The notes: generated by a model not told the origin, from the sequence alone. A DNA stretch of 64,000 nt from Pelagerythrobacter rhizovicinus (GCF_004135625.1 NZ_SDPV01000002.1:682001-746000), one strand, 5' to 3'. Positions 48,648 to 58,429 are shown, counted from the first letter of the stretch. A program made the numbers and translations.

Positions 48648-49838
48648 ATGGCCGGTACGCAGACCTCGGGCGATATCGCCGACCGTACCGCTTTCACCGA
48701 TCCCAGTTCCTTCTCGATACATGCCGGCGGACAGGACCTGACGTTCTACCCGGCCGGAACGGACCGGCGCGAAGCGCTGTTCGCGATGGTCCGAGCGGCG
48801 AAGCGCTCGCTCAAGCTGTGCTTCTACATCTATGCCGAGGACGAAGTGGGCACCGCGCTGCGCGACGCGCTGGTCGAAGCCGTCGGGCGCGGTGTCTCCG
48901 TCACGCTGATCCTCGACGGCTTCGGTGCGGCAGCGGGCGATGAATTCCTCGCCCCGCTGCGCGCTGCGGGCGGCACCATCTATCGTTTCAGCCCGCGCTG
49001 GACGCAGCGCTATCTGATCCGCAATCACCAGAAGATCGTCATCGCCGATGACGAATGCGGAATGATCGGCGGCTTCAACATCGAGGACTCCTACTTCGCC
49101 CCGCCCGACGAGGACGGCTGGAACGATCTCGCGATCCGCATCGAGGGATCCGCGGTGACGGGGTTGGCCCATTGGTTCGCGCGGCTGAGCGACTGGTGCG
49201 ACGTCGACGACCACAAGTTCCGCTCCATTCGCCGCGCCGTGAGAAGCTGGGACTGGGCCGAGGGCGGCGCGCGCTGGCTGGTGGGCGGACCGACCAACGG
49301 GCTTTCCACCTGGGCGCGCTGCGTCAGCGAGGACCTGCTGGAAGGGCAGCGGCTCGACATGCTGATGGCCTATTTCTCCCCGCCCACACGGCTGCAGCGG
49401 CGCATCGGCCGGATCGCGGCGAAGGGCCAGACGCGGCTGGTCATGGCGAGCAAGAGCGACAACCCCGCCACCGTCGGCGCAACGCGCTCGCTCTACAGCT
49501 ACCTGCTGCGCAAGGGCGCGCGCGTCTGGGAGTTCAAGCCTTGCAAGCTGCACACCAAGCTGATCGTGCTCGACGACGTGGTCTATCTCGGCAGCGCGAA
49601 CTTCGACATGCGCAGCCTCTATCTCAACCTCGAACTGATGCTGCAGATCGAGGATGCCGCGCTGGCCGATCGGATGCGGGAGTATATCTCCCATCACATA
49701 GAGGCGTCGGAGGCGATCACCCCGGCGCTCCACCGCAAGCGCGCCACGCTGTGGAACCGCGTGCGCTGGAACCTCGGCTGGTTGCTCGTCTCGGTCATCG
49801 ACTATACGGTGACCCGGCGGCTGAATCTCGGCCTATAG
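48648..49838 (+). CDS. Phospholipase D-family cardiolipin synthase
   Basis: The 396 aa protein has two HKD motifs, [19 protein letters not shown] (near 124) and [22 protein letters not shown] (near 305). This marks a ClsA/ClsB-type phosphatidyl transferase that makes cardiolipin or a related phospholipid. It lacks N-terminal membrane helices, so it resembles ClsB. The C-terminal [27 protein letters not shown] may associate with the membrane. It diverges from rpoZ. Confidence 0.9.
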   Translation: MAGTQTSGDIADRTAFTDPSSFSIHAGGQDLTFYPAGTDRREALFAMVRAAKRSLKLCFYIYAEDEVGTALRDALVEAVGRGVSVTLILDGFGAAAGDEFLAPLRAAGGTIYRFSPRWTQRYLIRNHQKIVIADDECGMIGGFNIEDSYFAPPDEDGWNDLAIRIEGSAVTGLAHWFARLSDWCDVDDHKFRSIRRAVRSWDWAEGGARWLVGGPTNGLSTWARCVSEDLLEGQRLDMLMAYFSPPTRLQRRIGRIAAKGQTRLVMASKSDNPATVGATRSLYSYLLRKGARVWEFKPCKLHTKLIVLDDVVYLGSANFDMRSLYLNLELMLQIEDAALADRMREYISHHIEASEAITPALHRKRATLWNRVRWNLGWLLVSVIDYTVTRRLNLGL

Positions 49839-49893
49839 GTGCTGCCGGACCCCCAAGCGCTGTCCTGCGCGTTGGTGGGCGAAGGAGAACTCC

Positions 49894-50403
49894 ATGCGAA
49901 TTGCGATCCTCTGCGCGGCACTCGTGCTGACAGCCTGCGGCGATACGGGCGAACAGGCTCGCCAGCCGGACGTTGCCGAACCGTCCGCTCCGCGGGCGGC
50001 CGAACGGGCGGCAACGCTGGAAGCGCTGGGTGAGGCGGATATCCGCTCGGCCCGGCTAGAGGGCGAACTCGCCTGCACCTTCCGCCGCGAGAACGGGCAA
50101 GCTCCGATCTTCTTCGGGCGCGGCAACGTGCTCGACGATGCCGGCGCGGTGGCCGCGGTGAAATACGACGGCTCGGTGCGGCGTCTCGCGATGGAGGGCC
50201 GGGGCGGCTACGATGCGATGGCGGACGGCGCGCGCTTCGGCGGCCAGGGGCTGACGCTGACGATCGACAGGGCCGGCGACGAGCCGGTCGCCGAAGAGCC
50301 GCAGGTAGCCATGGAATCGCCGATCTACCCCGCCACGCTGACCTTCACCGGCCCGGGCGAGGCGAGACAGTCGATCGACGGCCTGTTCGAATGCGGGCCG
50401 TGA
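49894..50403 (+). CDS. Putative lipoprotein of unknown function
   Basis: The 169 aa product has a short lipoprotein signal (LVLTACGD, Cys near residue 15), an Ala/Glu-rich linker and a beta-rich domain with two cysteines (ELACTFRRENG and FECGP at the end) that may pair. A GAAGGAG box precedes the ATG. No named domain is recognised. It converges on dnaB with a gap of only 4 bases. Confidence 0.72.
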   Translation: MRIAILCAALVLTACGDTGEQARQPDVAEPSAPRAAERAATLEALGEADIRSARLEGELACTFRRENGQAPIFFGRGNVLDDAGAVAAVKYDGSVRRLAMEGRGGYDAMADGARFGGQGLTLTIDRAGDEPVAEEPQVAMESPIYPATLTFTGPGEARQSIDGLFECGP

Positions 50404-50407
50404 AGCC

Positions 50408-51922
50408 CTAGTCGTATTCGCCGGTGCGGCGGTCTTCCTCGGCCAAGTCGGAGAAGCGCGTGATGCGCGGCTCGAAGCGCAGCCGCACTTTGCCGGTCGC
50501 GCCGTGGCGCTGCTTGGCGACGATCAGTTCGGCAAGGCCGAAGACGCGCTCCATTTCCGCCGCCCAGGCGCTGTGCGCCTCGTGCGTCTTGGCATCGTCG
50601 CTCTCCACCGGGCGCTTCGGCTCGCGCGCGGCGACGTAGTAGTCCTCGCGGTAGATGAACCAGACCATGTCCGCGTCCTGCTCGATCGAGCCCGATTCGC
50701 GCAGGTCGGAGAGCATCGGCCGCTTGTCGTCGCGCTGCTCGACCGCGCGGCTGAGCTGCGACAGCGCGATCACCGGCACGTCGAGCTCCTTGGCCAGCGT
50801 CTTGAGGCCGCGGCTGATCTCGGAAATTTCGTTCACGCGGTTGTCGTTGGCGCGTCCGCTGCCCTGCAGGAGCTGCAGGTAGTCGACGATCACCAGGCCG
50901 ATGTCGTGCTTGCGCTTCAGCCGCCGGGCGCGGGTGCGCAGCGCGGCGATGGTCAGCGCAGGCGTGTCGTCGATGAACAGCGGCAGCTCGGCAAGGCGTT
51001 GGCTGGCGAAGCTCAGCTTCTGGAATTCGTCGCGGCTGATCTTGCCCATGCGCAGCGCTTCGGAGCTGATCCCGGCCTGTTCGGCGAGGATACGCGTCGC
51101 GAGCTGATCGGCGCTCATTTCCAGGCTGAACAGCGCGACGCCGGCCCCGACCGACTTGCCCTCCTCGATCTGATCGCGCCGGTCGCGCAGCAGCCGGTCT
51201 GCGCAGTTGAAGGCAATGTTGGTCGCCAGAGACGACTTGCCCATGCCCGGGCGGCCGGCGAGGATGATGAGGTCCGAATTGTGCAGGCCGCCGCACTTGT
51301 CGTTGATCGAGGTGAACCCGGTCGTCTTGCCCGAGATGTGGCCGCCGGAATTGATCGCCAGCTCGATCATGCCGAGCGCCTTGTTGGTCGCCATGCCGAA
51401 ACTCGAGGCTTCGCTCGTGCTCGAGGCGCCTTCGGCGACGCGAAACAGGTCCGCCTCGGCCTGAGCGATGCGGTCCATCGGGGCGACGTCCTCGCTCGTG
51501 TCGAGCGCGCCTTCGACCAGCGTGCGACCGACGCTGACGAGCTCGCGCAGCAGCGCGAGATCGTAGATCTGCTGCGCCAGCTCGCGCGGGGCGAGCAGGC
51601 CCTGTCCGTCGGCGGTGAGCTGCGCGAGATAAGTGATGCCGCCCAGTTCCTTCAGCGCCTCGTCGGCCTCGAAATAGGGCTTGAGCGTGACCGGCGTGAC
51701 CACCGCGTTGCGGTCGAGCAGCGTCAGCACGCGTTCGTAGATGCGCTGATGGACCGGCTCGAAGAAATGCTCGGGCCTTACCGCGACGGGGAGCTCCTCG
51801 ATCACGCGGTTGTCGATCAGCACCGCACCGAGAAATGCCGCCTCCGCCTCGATATTGGCGGGCAGCGCGCGGCCCTGCGCGGTGTCCGATTCGGGGCGGG
51901 TCAGGAGGTCTTGCTCGGCCAT
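50408..51922 (-). CDS. dnaB: Replicative DNA helicase
   Basis: DnaB (504 aa) is the hexameric fork helicase. The N-terminal domain (PANIEAEAAFLGAVLID, VTPVTLKPYFEADEAL) is followed by a RecA-like core with Walker A GRPGMGKSSLA (near 224), ALFSLEMSADQLATR, Walker B VIVDYLQLLQG and DLRESGSIEQDADMV. No intein is present. The ATG at 51922 is chosen over a start 87 bases upstream because the extension is not family-like. Confidence 0.97.
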   Translation of the reverse strand: MAEQDLLTRPESDTAQGRALPANIEAEAAFLGAVLIDNRVIEELPVAVRPEHFFEPVHQRIYERVLTLLDRNAVVTPVTLKPYFEADEALKELGGITYLAQLTADGQGLLAPRELAQQIYDLALLRELVSVGRTLVEGALDTSEDVAPMDRIAQAEADLFRVAEGASSTSEASSFGMATNKALGMIELAINSGGHISGKTTGFTSINDKCGGLHNSDLIILAGRPGMGKSSLATNIAFNCADRLLRDRRDQIEEGKSVGAGVALFSLEMSADQLATRILAEQAGISSEALRMGKISRDEFQKLSFASQRLAELPLFIDDTPALTIAALRTRARRLKRKHDIGLVIVDYLQLLQGSGRANDNRVNEISEISRGLKTLAKELDVPVIALSQLSRAVEQRDDKRPMLSDLRESGSIEQDADMVWFIYREDYYVAAREPKRPVESDDAKTHEAHSAWAAEMERVFGLAELIVAKQRHGATGKVRLRFEPRITRFSDLAEEDRRTGEYD

Positions 51923-52074
51923 CGGCGGCCTTGTGCGCAGGGGTGCCCGGCAATGGCAAGTGCGCGGTTGCCGGCATCGCCTGTGGATAGCGGGGATGAC
52001 GCCCGGCAAAGACGCGCGGGCATCACGAACCTCCTCTTGCCCCTGCCCCTTCGCATCTGCGAAAGCGGGCGACC

Positions 52075-52569
52075 ATGTCCGGCTCCGAAGACACCTGGCG
52101 CATTGCCCATATCGCGCTCGATCAGGACACGATCCTGTGGCGCAACGCCGATGTCGAGCAGGAACGGCGCGTCGCGATCTACGACCTGATCGAGGAGAAC
52201 ACGTTCAAGCCGCTGCGTGCCGTGGCCAAGGGTCACGAGGGGCCCTGGCGCCTCAAGCTCTCGGTGCCCGACGGGCGGCTCGCGATGGAGATTCGCGACA
52301 TGGCTGATGCGCACGTCGAGACGATCGTGCTCGGGCTCGCGCGCTTCCGACGGCCGATCCGCGAATATTTCGCGATCTGCGACAGCTATTATCAGGCGAT
52401 CCGCAAGGCGACGCCGGCGGAGATCGAGACGATCGACATGGCCCGCCGCGGCATCCACAACAACGCGGCCGAACTGCTGCTCGAACGCCTCGAGGGCAAG
52501 ATAGACACCGATTTTCCCACCGCACGACGACTGTTTACCTTGATCTGCGTCCTCCATATCAAGGGGTGA
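52075..52569 (+). CDS. UPF0262 family protein
   Basis: This 164 aa cytoplasmic protein matches the alphaproteobacterial UPF0262 family: IAHIALDQDTILWRNADVEQERRVAIYDLIEEN, PVREYF-like PIREYFAICDSYYQAI, and DMARRGIHNNAAELL. The family has no known activity and is essentially confined to Alphaproteobacteria, which supports the taxonomic reading. It diverges from dnaB and is followed 10 bases later by the GH25 gene. Confidence 0.92.
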   Translation: MSGSEDTWRIAHIALDQDTILWRNADVEQERRVAIYDLIEENTFKPLRAVAKGHEGPWRLKLSVPDGRLAMEIRDMADAHVETIVLGLARFRRPIREYFAICDSYYQAIRKATPAEIETIDMARRGIHNNAAELLLERLEGKIDTDFPTARRLFTLICVLHIKG

Positions 52570-52579
52570 CGAGGGGCCA

Positions 52580-53281
52580 ATGGCACGCAAGGCGAGACGA
52601 ATCGGATGGCGCACGCGCGCGCTCGGCCTGCTGCTGCTCGCCGCGCTGGCGGGCGGTGCGTGGCTATGGTGGGACCTTCGACACTGGCGGCCCGATGAAA
52701 CGGCGTTTCCCGATCAGGGCGCGGAGGTGAGCGCAAGCGAAGGAGCGGTCCGTTTCCGTACTCTGCGCGCGCTGGGCGCGAGCTTCGTGTACCTTGATGC
52801 GAGCGACGGCGCGAGCGAACGCGACGCGCGCTTCGGCAACAATCTCGCCGATGCGCGTGCCGCCGGGCTCCAGGTCGGTGCCGTGCACCGTTTCGATCCC
52901 TGCACGATGGCAGATGGGCAGTCGGCCAACTTCGTGACCATGGTCCCGCGCGATCCGGCGCTCCTGCCGCCGGCGATCGAACTCTCGCGCACCGCTGAAG
53001 CCTGCGCCGAACGGGTCGGTGACGCGGCGGTGGAGAGCGAGCTGATGACGCTCATCAACCAGATCGAAATGCATGCGGGCAAACCGGTGATCCTCAAGAT
53101 CGATCCGGGGTTCGAAGAGCGCTACCACCTCGCCGGCATGCTCGAACGCCATCTCTGGCTAACCCGCACCCGTTTCGCGCCCGAATATGCCGGCCGGCCG
53201 TGGCTGCTGTGGACGGCGAACACCTCGCTGCAGACCGAAGCCGCCGAAGCGCCGCTCCGCTGGGTGGTGGTGCAGCCTTGA
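52580..53281 (+). CDS. GH25-like lysozyme-fold exported protein
   Basis: The 233 aa product has an N-terminal membrane anchor (LGLLLLAALAGGAWLWW). The barrel pattern of GH25 muramidases follows: FPDQGAEVSASEGAVRF, GASFVYLDASDGASERDARFGNN, GLQVGAVHRFDPC and KPVILKIDPGFEE. Canonical GH25 enzymes use an Asp near the first strand and a DxE pair; here IDPGFE and the residues before it are altered, so activity on peptidoglycan is uncertain. Confidence 0.8.
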   Translation: MARKARRIGWRTRALGLLLLAALAGGAWLWWDLRHWRPDETAFPDQGAEVSASEGAVRFRTLRALGASFVYLDASDGASERDARFGNNLADARAAGLQVGAVHRFDPCTMADGQSANFVTMVPRDPALLPPAIELSRTAEACAERVGDAAVESELMTLINQIEMHAGKPVILKIDPGFEERYHLAGMLERHLWLTRTRFAPEYAGRPWLLWTANTSLQTEAAEAPLRWVVVQP

Positions 53282-53289
53282 CGCTTTTC

Positions 53290-53396
53290 CGTCGCCCCTG
53301 CGAAGGCTTGGGCCTGTCCGCGGCGGCGGGACGCAAAAGCAACCGTTTTGCAGAGCGGCTTGCCGTATCTGGACCCCTGCCTCCGCAGGGGCGACG
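53290..53396. repeat. Inverted repeat before cdd
   Basis: CGTCGCCCCTGCG (53290-53302) and CGCAGGGGCGACG (53384-53396) are perfect 13-base inverted copies, with further imperfect pairing inside. The right arm ends 16 bases before the cdd start. It is another dispersed palindrome type, distinct from those near the acyl-CoA genes. Confidence 0.7.
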
Positions 53397-53412
53397 ATGC
53401 TAGGATTTTCAG

Positions 53413-53823
53413 ATGACAATGACCGACGAAGACCTCATCGCCGCCGCCCGTGCCGCGGCGGACGATGCCTATGCGCCCTATTCGCGCTTTCCGGTGGGCG
53501 CTGCGCTGCGCTTTGCCGACGGGAGCGTGGTAACGGGGGCGAATGTCGAGAACGCCAGCTACGGCCTCGCGCTCTGCGCGGAGACGGTCGCGGTGGCGAA
53601 GGCGATGGCGGGCGGCGTGCGCGGCGGGCTGGAAGCGGTGGCGGTGACCGGGCCGGGCCGCGAGCCGCTCACCCCCTGCGGGCGCTGTCGGCAGGTTCTC
53701 AACGAGCTCGCCGCGCTTGGCGGCACCGACCCGGAGGTGCTGTGCGTGGGTCCGGATGAGGTGCGCCGGACGAAGCTCAGCGCGCTCCTGCCCCACGCGT
53801 TCGGACCCGCGAGCCTGGACTAG
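53413..53823 (+). CDS. cdd: Cytidine deaminase
   Basis: Cdd (136 aa) deaminates cytidine and deoxycytidine for salvage. It is the short tetrameric type: PYSRFPVGAALRFADG, GANVENASYGLALCAETVAVAKA (zinc Cys and catalytic Glu), and PCGRCRQVLNEL (two zinc Cys). All three zinc cysteines are present. A terminator hairpin follows at 53834. Confidence 0.96.
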   Translation: MTMTDEDLIAAARAAADDAYAPYSRFPVGAALRFADGSVVTGANVENASYGLALCAETVAVAKAMAGGVRGGLEAVAVTGPGREPLTPCGRCRQVLNELAALGGTDPEVLCVGPDEVRRTKLSALLPHAFGPASLD

Positions 53824-53833
53824 TATCGGGGAG

Positions 53834-53865
53834 GAGGGGCCGCCCGGCGCCCGGACGGCCCCCTC
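53834..53865. terminator. Hairpin between convergent cdd and outer-membrane protein genes
   Basis: GAGGGGCCG (53834-53842) pairs with CGGCCCCCTC (53856-53865) with one bulged C. It lies between the two stop codons and could end transcription from both sides. Confidence 0.65.
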
Positions 53866-53872
53866 GTTTGCG

Positions 53873-54478
53873 TCAGAAGCGGACGCCGAGGCTCGCCACG
53901 GCCTGATCGGTCGTCGCGTCGCCATAGGTGCCGTCGGCAATGTCTTTGTAGCGCGAGCGGCGATATTCGAGCCGCCCTTCGAACGGGCCGGGCAATTGCA
54001 CCTGGACGCCGCCGCCGAAGCGCAGGCCGCCGGCATTGTCGTCGAGCTCGTCGAGCGACCCCGAGGAGGTGAAGGCTTTCGTATCGAGCGAGGTGTAGCC
54101 GATCTTGCCGTAAGCGGCGATGCCCGGCGTCAGCGCGAGGCCGGCGCGCGCGCCGATGTAGTACTGGCCGTCGGCATCGAGTCCGTCGCGCGCGCCCGAG
54201 AAGCTGTCGGGGAAAGTCGTCGAACCGCCGCTGGTCGAAAGCTCGCCCTCGACCCCCACGAAGGCGCTGCCGAGGCTGAGGTCGTAGCCGGCCGTGATGC
54301 CGTAAACCGCCGAATCGGCATCGGCGCTGACCGAGCCATCGGCCGATTCGACTTCGATCCCCTCGTAGCCAGCGATGGCGCCGACATAGAGGCCGCCGGG
54401 GGCGGTATTGTCCTGCGCCATGGCGGGCGCGGCGACGAAGCCTGCCCCGAGGGCGGCCAGGGCGAAAACTCTTTTCAT
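53873..54478 (-). CDS. Outer-membrane beta-barrel protein
   Basis: This 201 aa protein has a signal peptide (MKRVFALAALGAGFVAAPAMA) and alternating strands with aromatic girdles (GLYVGAIAGYEGI, YYIGARAGLALTPGIAAYGKIGY, FEGRLEYRRSRY). It ends in GVRF, the terminal Phe being the recognition signal for barrel insertion. It fits the eight-stranded porin/OmpA-like adhesin-type barrels. An AAAGGA box lies before the ATG. No specific function can be given. Confidence 0.85.
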   Translation of the reverse strand: MKRVFALAALGAGFVAAPAMAQDNTAPGGLYVGAIAGYEGIEVESADGSVSADADSAVYGITAGYDLSLGSAFVGVEGELSTSGGSTTFPDSFSGARDGLDADGQYYIGARAGLALTPGIAAYGKIGYTSLDTKAFTSSGSLDELDDNAGGLRFGGGVQVQLPGPFEGRLEYRRSRYKDIADGTYGDATTDQAVASLGVRF

Positions 54479-54597
54479 TGCTGATCCTTTCGCGTGCGTT
54501 GACATGCACGCTGCCGGTTCAGCCCGCGCATCTTGCCCGGGCATGAACCGGTGGACGGCACGAGTGCGCGGCGCGACGGATCGCGGCCGCCCTCGGC

Positions 54598-55734
54598 TCA
54601 GTCGGCGCCCTCGAGCCACTCCAGCAAGGCGCCCAGGCAATCGCGGCCCAGTTGCTTGCAGCGCTCGGGCGACCAGTTCTGGTCGGGATCGGGCAGATCG
54701 TCGTTGTCCTTGTAGGGCATCTCCAGCGTCATCGCGGTGCAGCCGAAGCGGTGCGCGACCTGGGTCGTGCTCATGCTCATGTTCGCCTGGCCCGGCTTGG
54801 AGACGGTGTAGCCCTTCTCGGTCTGGAAATCGGGCGTGCGGCGCTCGAGGATCGCACGATAGCGGGTGAAGCCGGCGAGGTGCTCGTCGGTCAGGCCCGG
54901 AATGCCTTCATAGCCGGCGACGAAGACCGCCGGGATCGCCTCGTCCCCATGGACGTCCATTGCGAAGTCGACCCCGGTCTCGTCCATCCCATTGCGGATG
55001 GCGAGCACTTCTGGTGAGTTCTCCGCGGTCGGATTGTCCCACTCGCGGTTGAGGTTCACGCCCTTGGCATTGGTCCGCAGATGGCCGCGGCGCGAGCCGT
55101 CGGGATTGCAGTTGGGCACCACATGGAACCGGCAACGGGTGCGCAGTGCGCGGGCGATCGGGTCGGCGGGGTCGGTCAGGCGTTCGAGCGCGCCTTCCAT
55201 CCACCACTCGGCCTGGGTCTCGCCGGGGTGCTGGCGGGCATAGAGCCAGACCTGCTTCTCGCCCTCGCCCAATTCGAGGCAGTCGATCGGCTGCCCGTCG
55301 AGGCTGGTGCCGAGACAGCGATAGGAGACGCCCTCGCTCACCGCGCATTCGGCGACGAGATCGTGGTGCCGCTCCATCGAATAGGGCGCGAAATAGGCGA
55401 ACCAGGCGATGTCGCTGGCGGGAGCGTGGCGGATCGTCAACGTACCGCCGTCGGCCTGCTTGTCGTAGCTGGTCGAGGCGGTTGCCCAGTAATCGCGGTC
55501 TTCGCTCACCCGGCAGTTGTAGCCGGGCCAGCCGAGCGGATAGGCCGAGCCTTCGAGCCCGGTGATCTTCAGCACCAGCTCGCGCCCCGCCGCTCCGCTG
55601 GCGCGGAAGTGAAACCACTGTTTGAATTCGGACATATGATCCTGGCGGATCGCCAGGGTGGCCTCGGCGCCGCTGACCGACAGCACCTCGATGTTGCCGC
55701 TGTCGAAGTTGCTGTCGATCCGGATGTCGTTCAC
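54598..55734 (-). CDS. M14 carboxypeptidase, cytosolic carboxypeptidase-like
   Basis: The 378 aa protein lacks a signal peptide. It has an N-terminal beta domain (about 1-115) typical of the CCP/Nna1 subfamily, then the M14 zinc site HPGETQAEW (His and Glu), [16 protein letters not shown] (third zinc ligand) and the catalytic Glu in TLEMPYKDN. Eukaryotic relatives remove glutamates from protein tails; the bacterial target is unknown. Its start overlaps the stop of the lipoprotein gene upstream by 4 bases. Confidence 0.9.
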   Translation of the reverse strand: MNDIRIDSNFDSGNIEVLSVSGAEATLAIRQDHMSEFKQWFHFRASGAAGRELVLKITGLEGSAYPLGWPGYNCRVSEDRDYWATASTSYDKQADGGTLTIRHAPASDIAWFAYFAPYSMERHHDLVAECAVSEGVSYRCLGTSLDGQPIDCLELGEGEKQVWLYARQHPGETQAEWWMEGALERLTDPADPIARALRTRCRFHVVPNCNPDGSRRGHLRTNAKGVNLNREWDNPTAENSPEVLAIRNGMDETGVDFAMDVHGDEAIPAVFVAGYEGIPGLTDEHLAGFTRYRAILERRTPDFQTEKGYTVSKPGQANMSMSTTQVAHRFGCTAMTLEMPYKDNDDLPDPDQNWSPERCKQLGRDCLGALLEWLEGAD

Positions 55735-56351
55735 TCGCTGACCCTTACTTCTATCGTTTCGCCGTTGTTGCCGGGGAATCCCCGGAACAGCGCATCGGCG
55801 ATCGCCGAGGCGTTGGCTGGGGTATCGGCATATGGTGAATTGTCACTTACCGAAAATTGCGCGCGGCCCTCCCAAAGTGTCGCGCCACTTTCCTTGTCTT
55901 TTAACATGACCCCGATCTGCGTGTCGAGCATCTCGCGCGGGCCACCCCCGCCGAGGTTGATCCCGAGTCCGACTCCGACGCCCGAGCCGTAGCTGCCGGT
56001 CGACCCGCCGACACCGACGTTGACGGGGGAACGCTCCCGCCCGTTGCGGCCGGACACGAAACGCTCGACGCGCACTTGCGCCACTTGCGTCGCCGCGGCC
56101 CGCGAGGCCTCGCGATAGCCGAGCTCCTCCAGCTCGCGGGCAACCGCCTGTTTGTAGGGCGCGAGCGCCAGCGAATCGCTCTCGGCTCCGGGGGCGCTCT
56201 CGACGAAGACGGTACCCTGCCCGAGCCGCGTCTGCGCGGCGGGATCCAGGAAGCGGGTAACTTCGACCGGGCTGGTGACGGCCGGGGTGGCGCATGCGGA
56301 CAGCGTCGCCAGCGCGGCAGCGGCGGCGATCGCGGTAGGAAGGGTTCTCAT
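55731..56351 (-). CDS. DUF4136-type lipoprotein
   Basis: The 206 aa product has a lipobox (ATLSACAT, Cys near residue 20). The domain pattern is that of DUF4136 envelope lipoproteins: [36 protein letters not shown], a Gly-rich [18 protein letters not shown] stretch, and [22 protein letters not shown] box precedes the ATG at 56351. The overlap (ATGA) with the M14 gene couples their translation. Confidence 0.82.
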   Translation of the reverse strand: MRTLPTAIAAAAALATLSACATPAVTSPVEVTRFLDPAAQTRLGQGTVFVESAPGAESDSLALAPYKQAVARELEELGYREASRAAATQVAQVRVERFVSGRNGRERSPVNVGVGGSTGSYGSGVGVGLGINLGGGGPREMLDTQIGVMLKDKESGATLWEGRAQFSVSDNSPYADTPANASAIADALFRGFPGNNGETIEVRVSE

Positions 56352-56462
56352 CGGCGGGGCTCCTTCATCGGTCGCGCCATCAACGCGCGAATGCACCCAT
56401 CTGTGCCCGGCGCACGGCAGAAGCAAACGGTTCGTTTACCGTGCGTGGCCTAGCACGGCACG

Positions 56463-57506
56463 ATGGAATCCAAGCCCCCTGTCCTGGTGACCGGCGGTGC
56501 CGGTTATATCGGCAGCCATGCGGTGCTCGCGCTGCTCGATGCTGGCTGGCCGGTCGCGGTGATCGACGACCTTTCGACGGGTTTTCGCTTCGCCGTGCCC
56601 CCGTCGGTGCCGTTCTACCACGGCGACGTGGCCGACGGTGCTCTGCTGGCGCGCATCTTCGCCGAGCAGAGCACGCGCGCGATCATGCATTTCGCCGGCT
56701 CGGTCGTGGTGCCCGAATCGGTTACCGATCCGCTCAAGTACTACGACAACAACACTGCGAAGAGCCGCGCGCTGATCGCCGCAGCGGTTGCGGCGGGCGT
56801 GCCCCACATGATCTTCTCCAGCACCGCGGCGACCTACGGCATGCCCGAGGTCTCGCCGGTCACCGAGACGACGCCGCAGAACCCGATCAATCCCTACGGC
56901 TGGTCGAAGCTGATGACCGAGCGCATGCTGGCCGACGTCGCCGCCGCGCACCCGATCAACTACTGCGCGCTGCGCTACTTCAACGTCGCCGGCGCCGATC
57001 CGCAGGCGCGCAGCGGCCAGTCGACCGCCGGCGCGACGCACCTGCTCAAGGTCGCCTGCGAGGCCGCGACCGGCAAGCGCAGCCATGTCGACGTGTTCGG
57101 CACCGACTATGACACTCCCGACGGCACCGGCGTGCGCGACTACATTCATGTCAGCGATCTCGCCGCGGCGCACGTGCTCGCGCTGGAGGCGCTGATCGCG
57201 CGGCCCGCGCGTTCGCTGGCGATGAACTGCGGCTACGGCCGCGGCTTCTCGGTGATCGAGGTGCTCGACGCGGTCGATCGGGTCACCGGCGGCACGATCG
57301 AGCGGCGCTTCGGGCCCCGCCGCGCGGGCGATCCGGGTGCGCTGGTTTCGGACCCGTCGCTGATCCGCGCCGCGCTGGCATGGAAGCCGAAATATGCCGA
57401 TCTCGAGCAGATCGTGTTCCACGCGCTGCAGTGGGAACGCATGCTCGACGAAGTGCACCGGGAAACCCGCGATGCCGCGCCTCTTCGCGTCATGCCGGCG
57501 GCCTGA
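56463..57506 (+). CDS. galE: UDP-glucose 4-epimerase
   Basis: GalE (347 aa) interconverts UDP-glucose and UDP-galactose for surface polysaccharide. The NAD motif VTGGAGYIGSHAVLAL is followed by DDLSTGFR, HFAGSVVVPESV, SSTAATYG with the catalytic Ser/Thr, and PYGWSKLMTE with the Tyr-x3-Lys pair. RDYIHVSDLA and the C-terminal RRAGDPGALVSDPS complete the family pattern. It diverges from the DUF4136 gene. Confidence 0.95.
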   Translation: MESKPPVLVTGGAGYIGSHAVLALLDAGWPVAVIDDLSTGFRFAVPPSVPFYHGDVADGALLARIFAEQSTRAIMHFAGSVVVPESVTDPLKYYDNNTAKSRALIAAAVAAGVPHMIFSSTAATYGMPEVSPVTETTPQNPINPYGWSKLMTERMLADVAAAHPINYCALRYFNVAGADPQARSGQSTAGATHLLKVACEAATGKRSHVDVFGTDYDTPDGTGVRDYIHVSDLAAAHVLALEALIARPARSLAMNCGYGRGFSVIEVLDAVDRVTGGTIERRFGPRRAGDPGALVSDPSLIRAALAWKPKYADLEQIVFHALQWERMLDEVHRETRDAAPLRVMPAA

Positions 57507-57512
57507 GCGCGC

Positions 57513-57541
57513 TTGACTTTGCCGCCTGCCGCCCTTAGGCG
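57513..57541 (+). promoter_or_regulatory. Promoter of rpmJ (CTTGACTT box)
   Basis: TTGACT (57513-57518) preceded by C lies 95 bases before rpmJ; TAGGCG follows at 17 bases (57536-57541). It begins 7 bases after the galE stop, so rpmJ is transcribed on its own. Confidence 0.55.
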
Positions 57542-57607
57542 CGCGGCTTGATTTTCCGGCATCGGGGGACGATCTCCGGTGCCGATTTCATTTCCCGGGA
57601 AAGACCA

Positions 57608-57733
57608 ATGAAGATCCGCAACAGCCTCAAGTCGCTCAAGGACCGCCACCGCGATTGCCGCGTCATCCGCCGCCGCGGGCGCACCTACGTGATCAACAAG
57701 ACCAACCGCCGCTTCAAGGCCCGCCAGGGCTGA
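57608..57733 (+). CDS. rpmJ: Ribosomal protein L36
   Basis: This 41 aa basic protein ([23 protein letters not shown]...) is the zinc-independent, YkgO-type bL36, with a single Cys instead of the zinc ligand set. A leader of about 65 bases precedes it and an intrinsic terminator follows, so it is a single-gene unit. It is the second solitary small ribosomal gene here with a CTTGACTT promoter. Confidence 0.96.
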   Translation: MKIRNSLKSLKDRHRDCRVIRRRGRTYVINKTNRRFKARQG

Positions 57734-57778
57734 TGTCGGCCGCGCCGCGATTCGTTCGCGGCCGCGACGGAGCGAGAG

Positions 57779-57803
57779 GCCTCCGCGAAGGCGGGGGCTT
57801 TTT
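57779..57803 (+). terminator. Rho-independent terminator after rpmJ
   Basis: GCCTCCGC and GCGGGGGC form an 8-base stem (one G-T pair) around GAAG, followed by TTTTT. It abuts the HAD phosphatase start (57806), whose G-rich ribosome binding site lies within the stem. Confidence 0.8.
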
Positions 57804-57805
57804 GC

Positions 57806-58429
57806 ATGTCTGACGCGCGTTCCGACCCGATCGACGCCGTCGTGTTCGACGTCGGGCGCGTGCTGATTCAGTGGGATCTGCGCGCGCTGTTCGCCAAGCT
57901 GATCGAGGATGCGGAGGAGCTCGACTGGTTCCTCGCCAACGTCGTGACCGAGGAATGGCACTTCCAGCACGACGGCGGGCGTCCGCTGGCGGAGATGGTG
58001 CCGGAGCGGAAGGCCGAGTTTCCCGAGCATTCCGCATTGCTCGATGCCTATGCCACGCGCTTCCTCGAGACGATCCCCGGCCGCGTCCCCGGTACTGACG
58101 CGCTGGTCGAGCGGCTGGCGGAGCGCGGCGTGCCGCTGTTCGCGATTACCAATTTCGGCGCCGAGTTCTGGGCGCAGTTTCGCCCGACCGAAACGCTGCT
58201 CGACCGGTTCGCCGACATCGTGGTCTCGGGAGTGGAGCGGATCGCCAAGCCCGAGCCCGCGATTTTCGCGCTCGCGGCCCAGCGGTTCGGCCATGCCCCC
58301 GAACGCATGCTGTTCATCGACGACAACCGTGCAAACGTCGATGCAGCGGACGGGCTCGGCTGGCAGGTTCACCATTTCACCGATGCCGACACGCTCCAGC
58401 GCGATCTCGCCGAACGCGGGTTGATCTGA
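57806..58429 (+). CDS. HAD-superfamily phosphatase (YihX-like)
   Basis: The 207 aa protein is a haloacid-dehalogenase-type hydrolase with an alpha-helical cap. Motif I is VVFDVGRVLIQWD, where the second Asp is replaced by Gly as in YihX-type sugar phosphatases. Motif II is FAITNFG, motif III has the Lys of RIAKPEPAIF, and motif IV is MLFIDDNRANVDAA. A small phosphorylated metabolite is the likely substrate. The start lies 3 bases after the rpmJ terminator T-run. Confidence 0.88.
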   Translation: MSDARSDPIDAVVFDVGRVLIQWDLRALFAKLIEDAEELDWFLANVVTEEWHFQHDGGRPLAEMVPERKAEFPEHSALLDAYATRFLETIPGRVPGTDALVERLAERGVPLFAITNFGAEFWAQFRPTETLLDRFADIVVSGVERIAKPEPAIFALAAQRFGHAPERMLFIDDNRANVDAADGLGWQVHHFTDADTLQRDLAERGLI

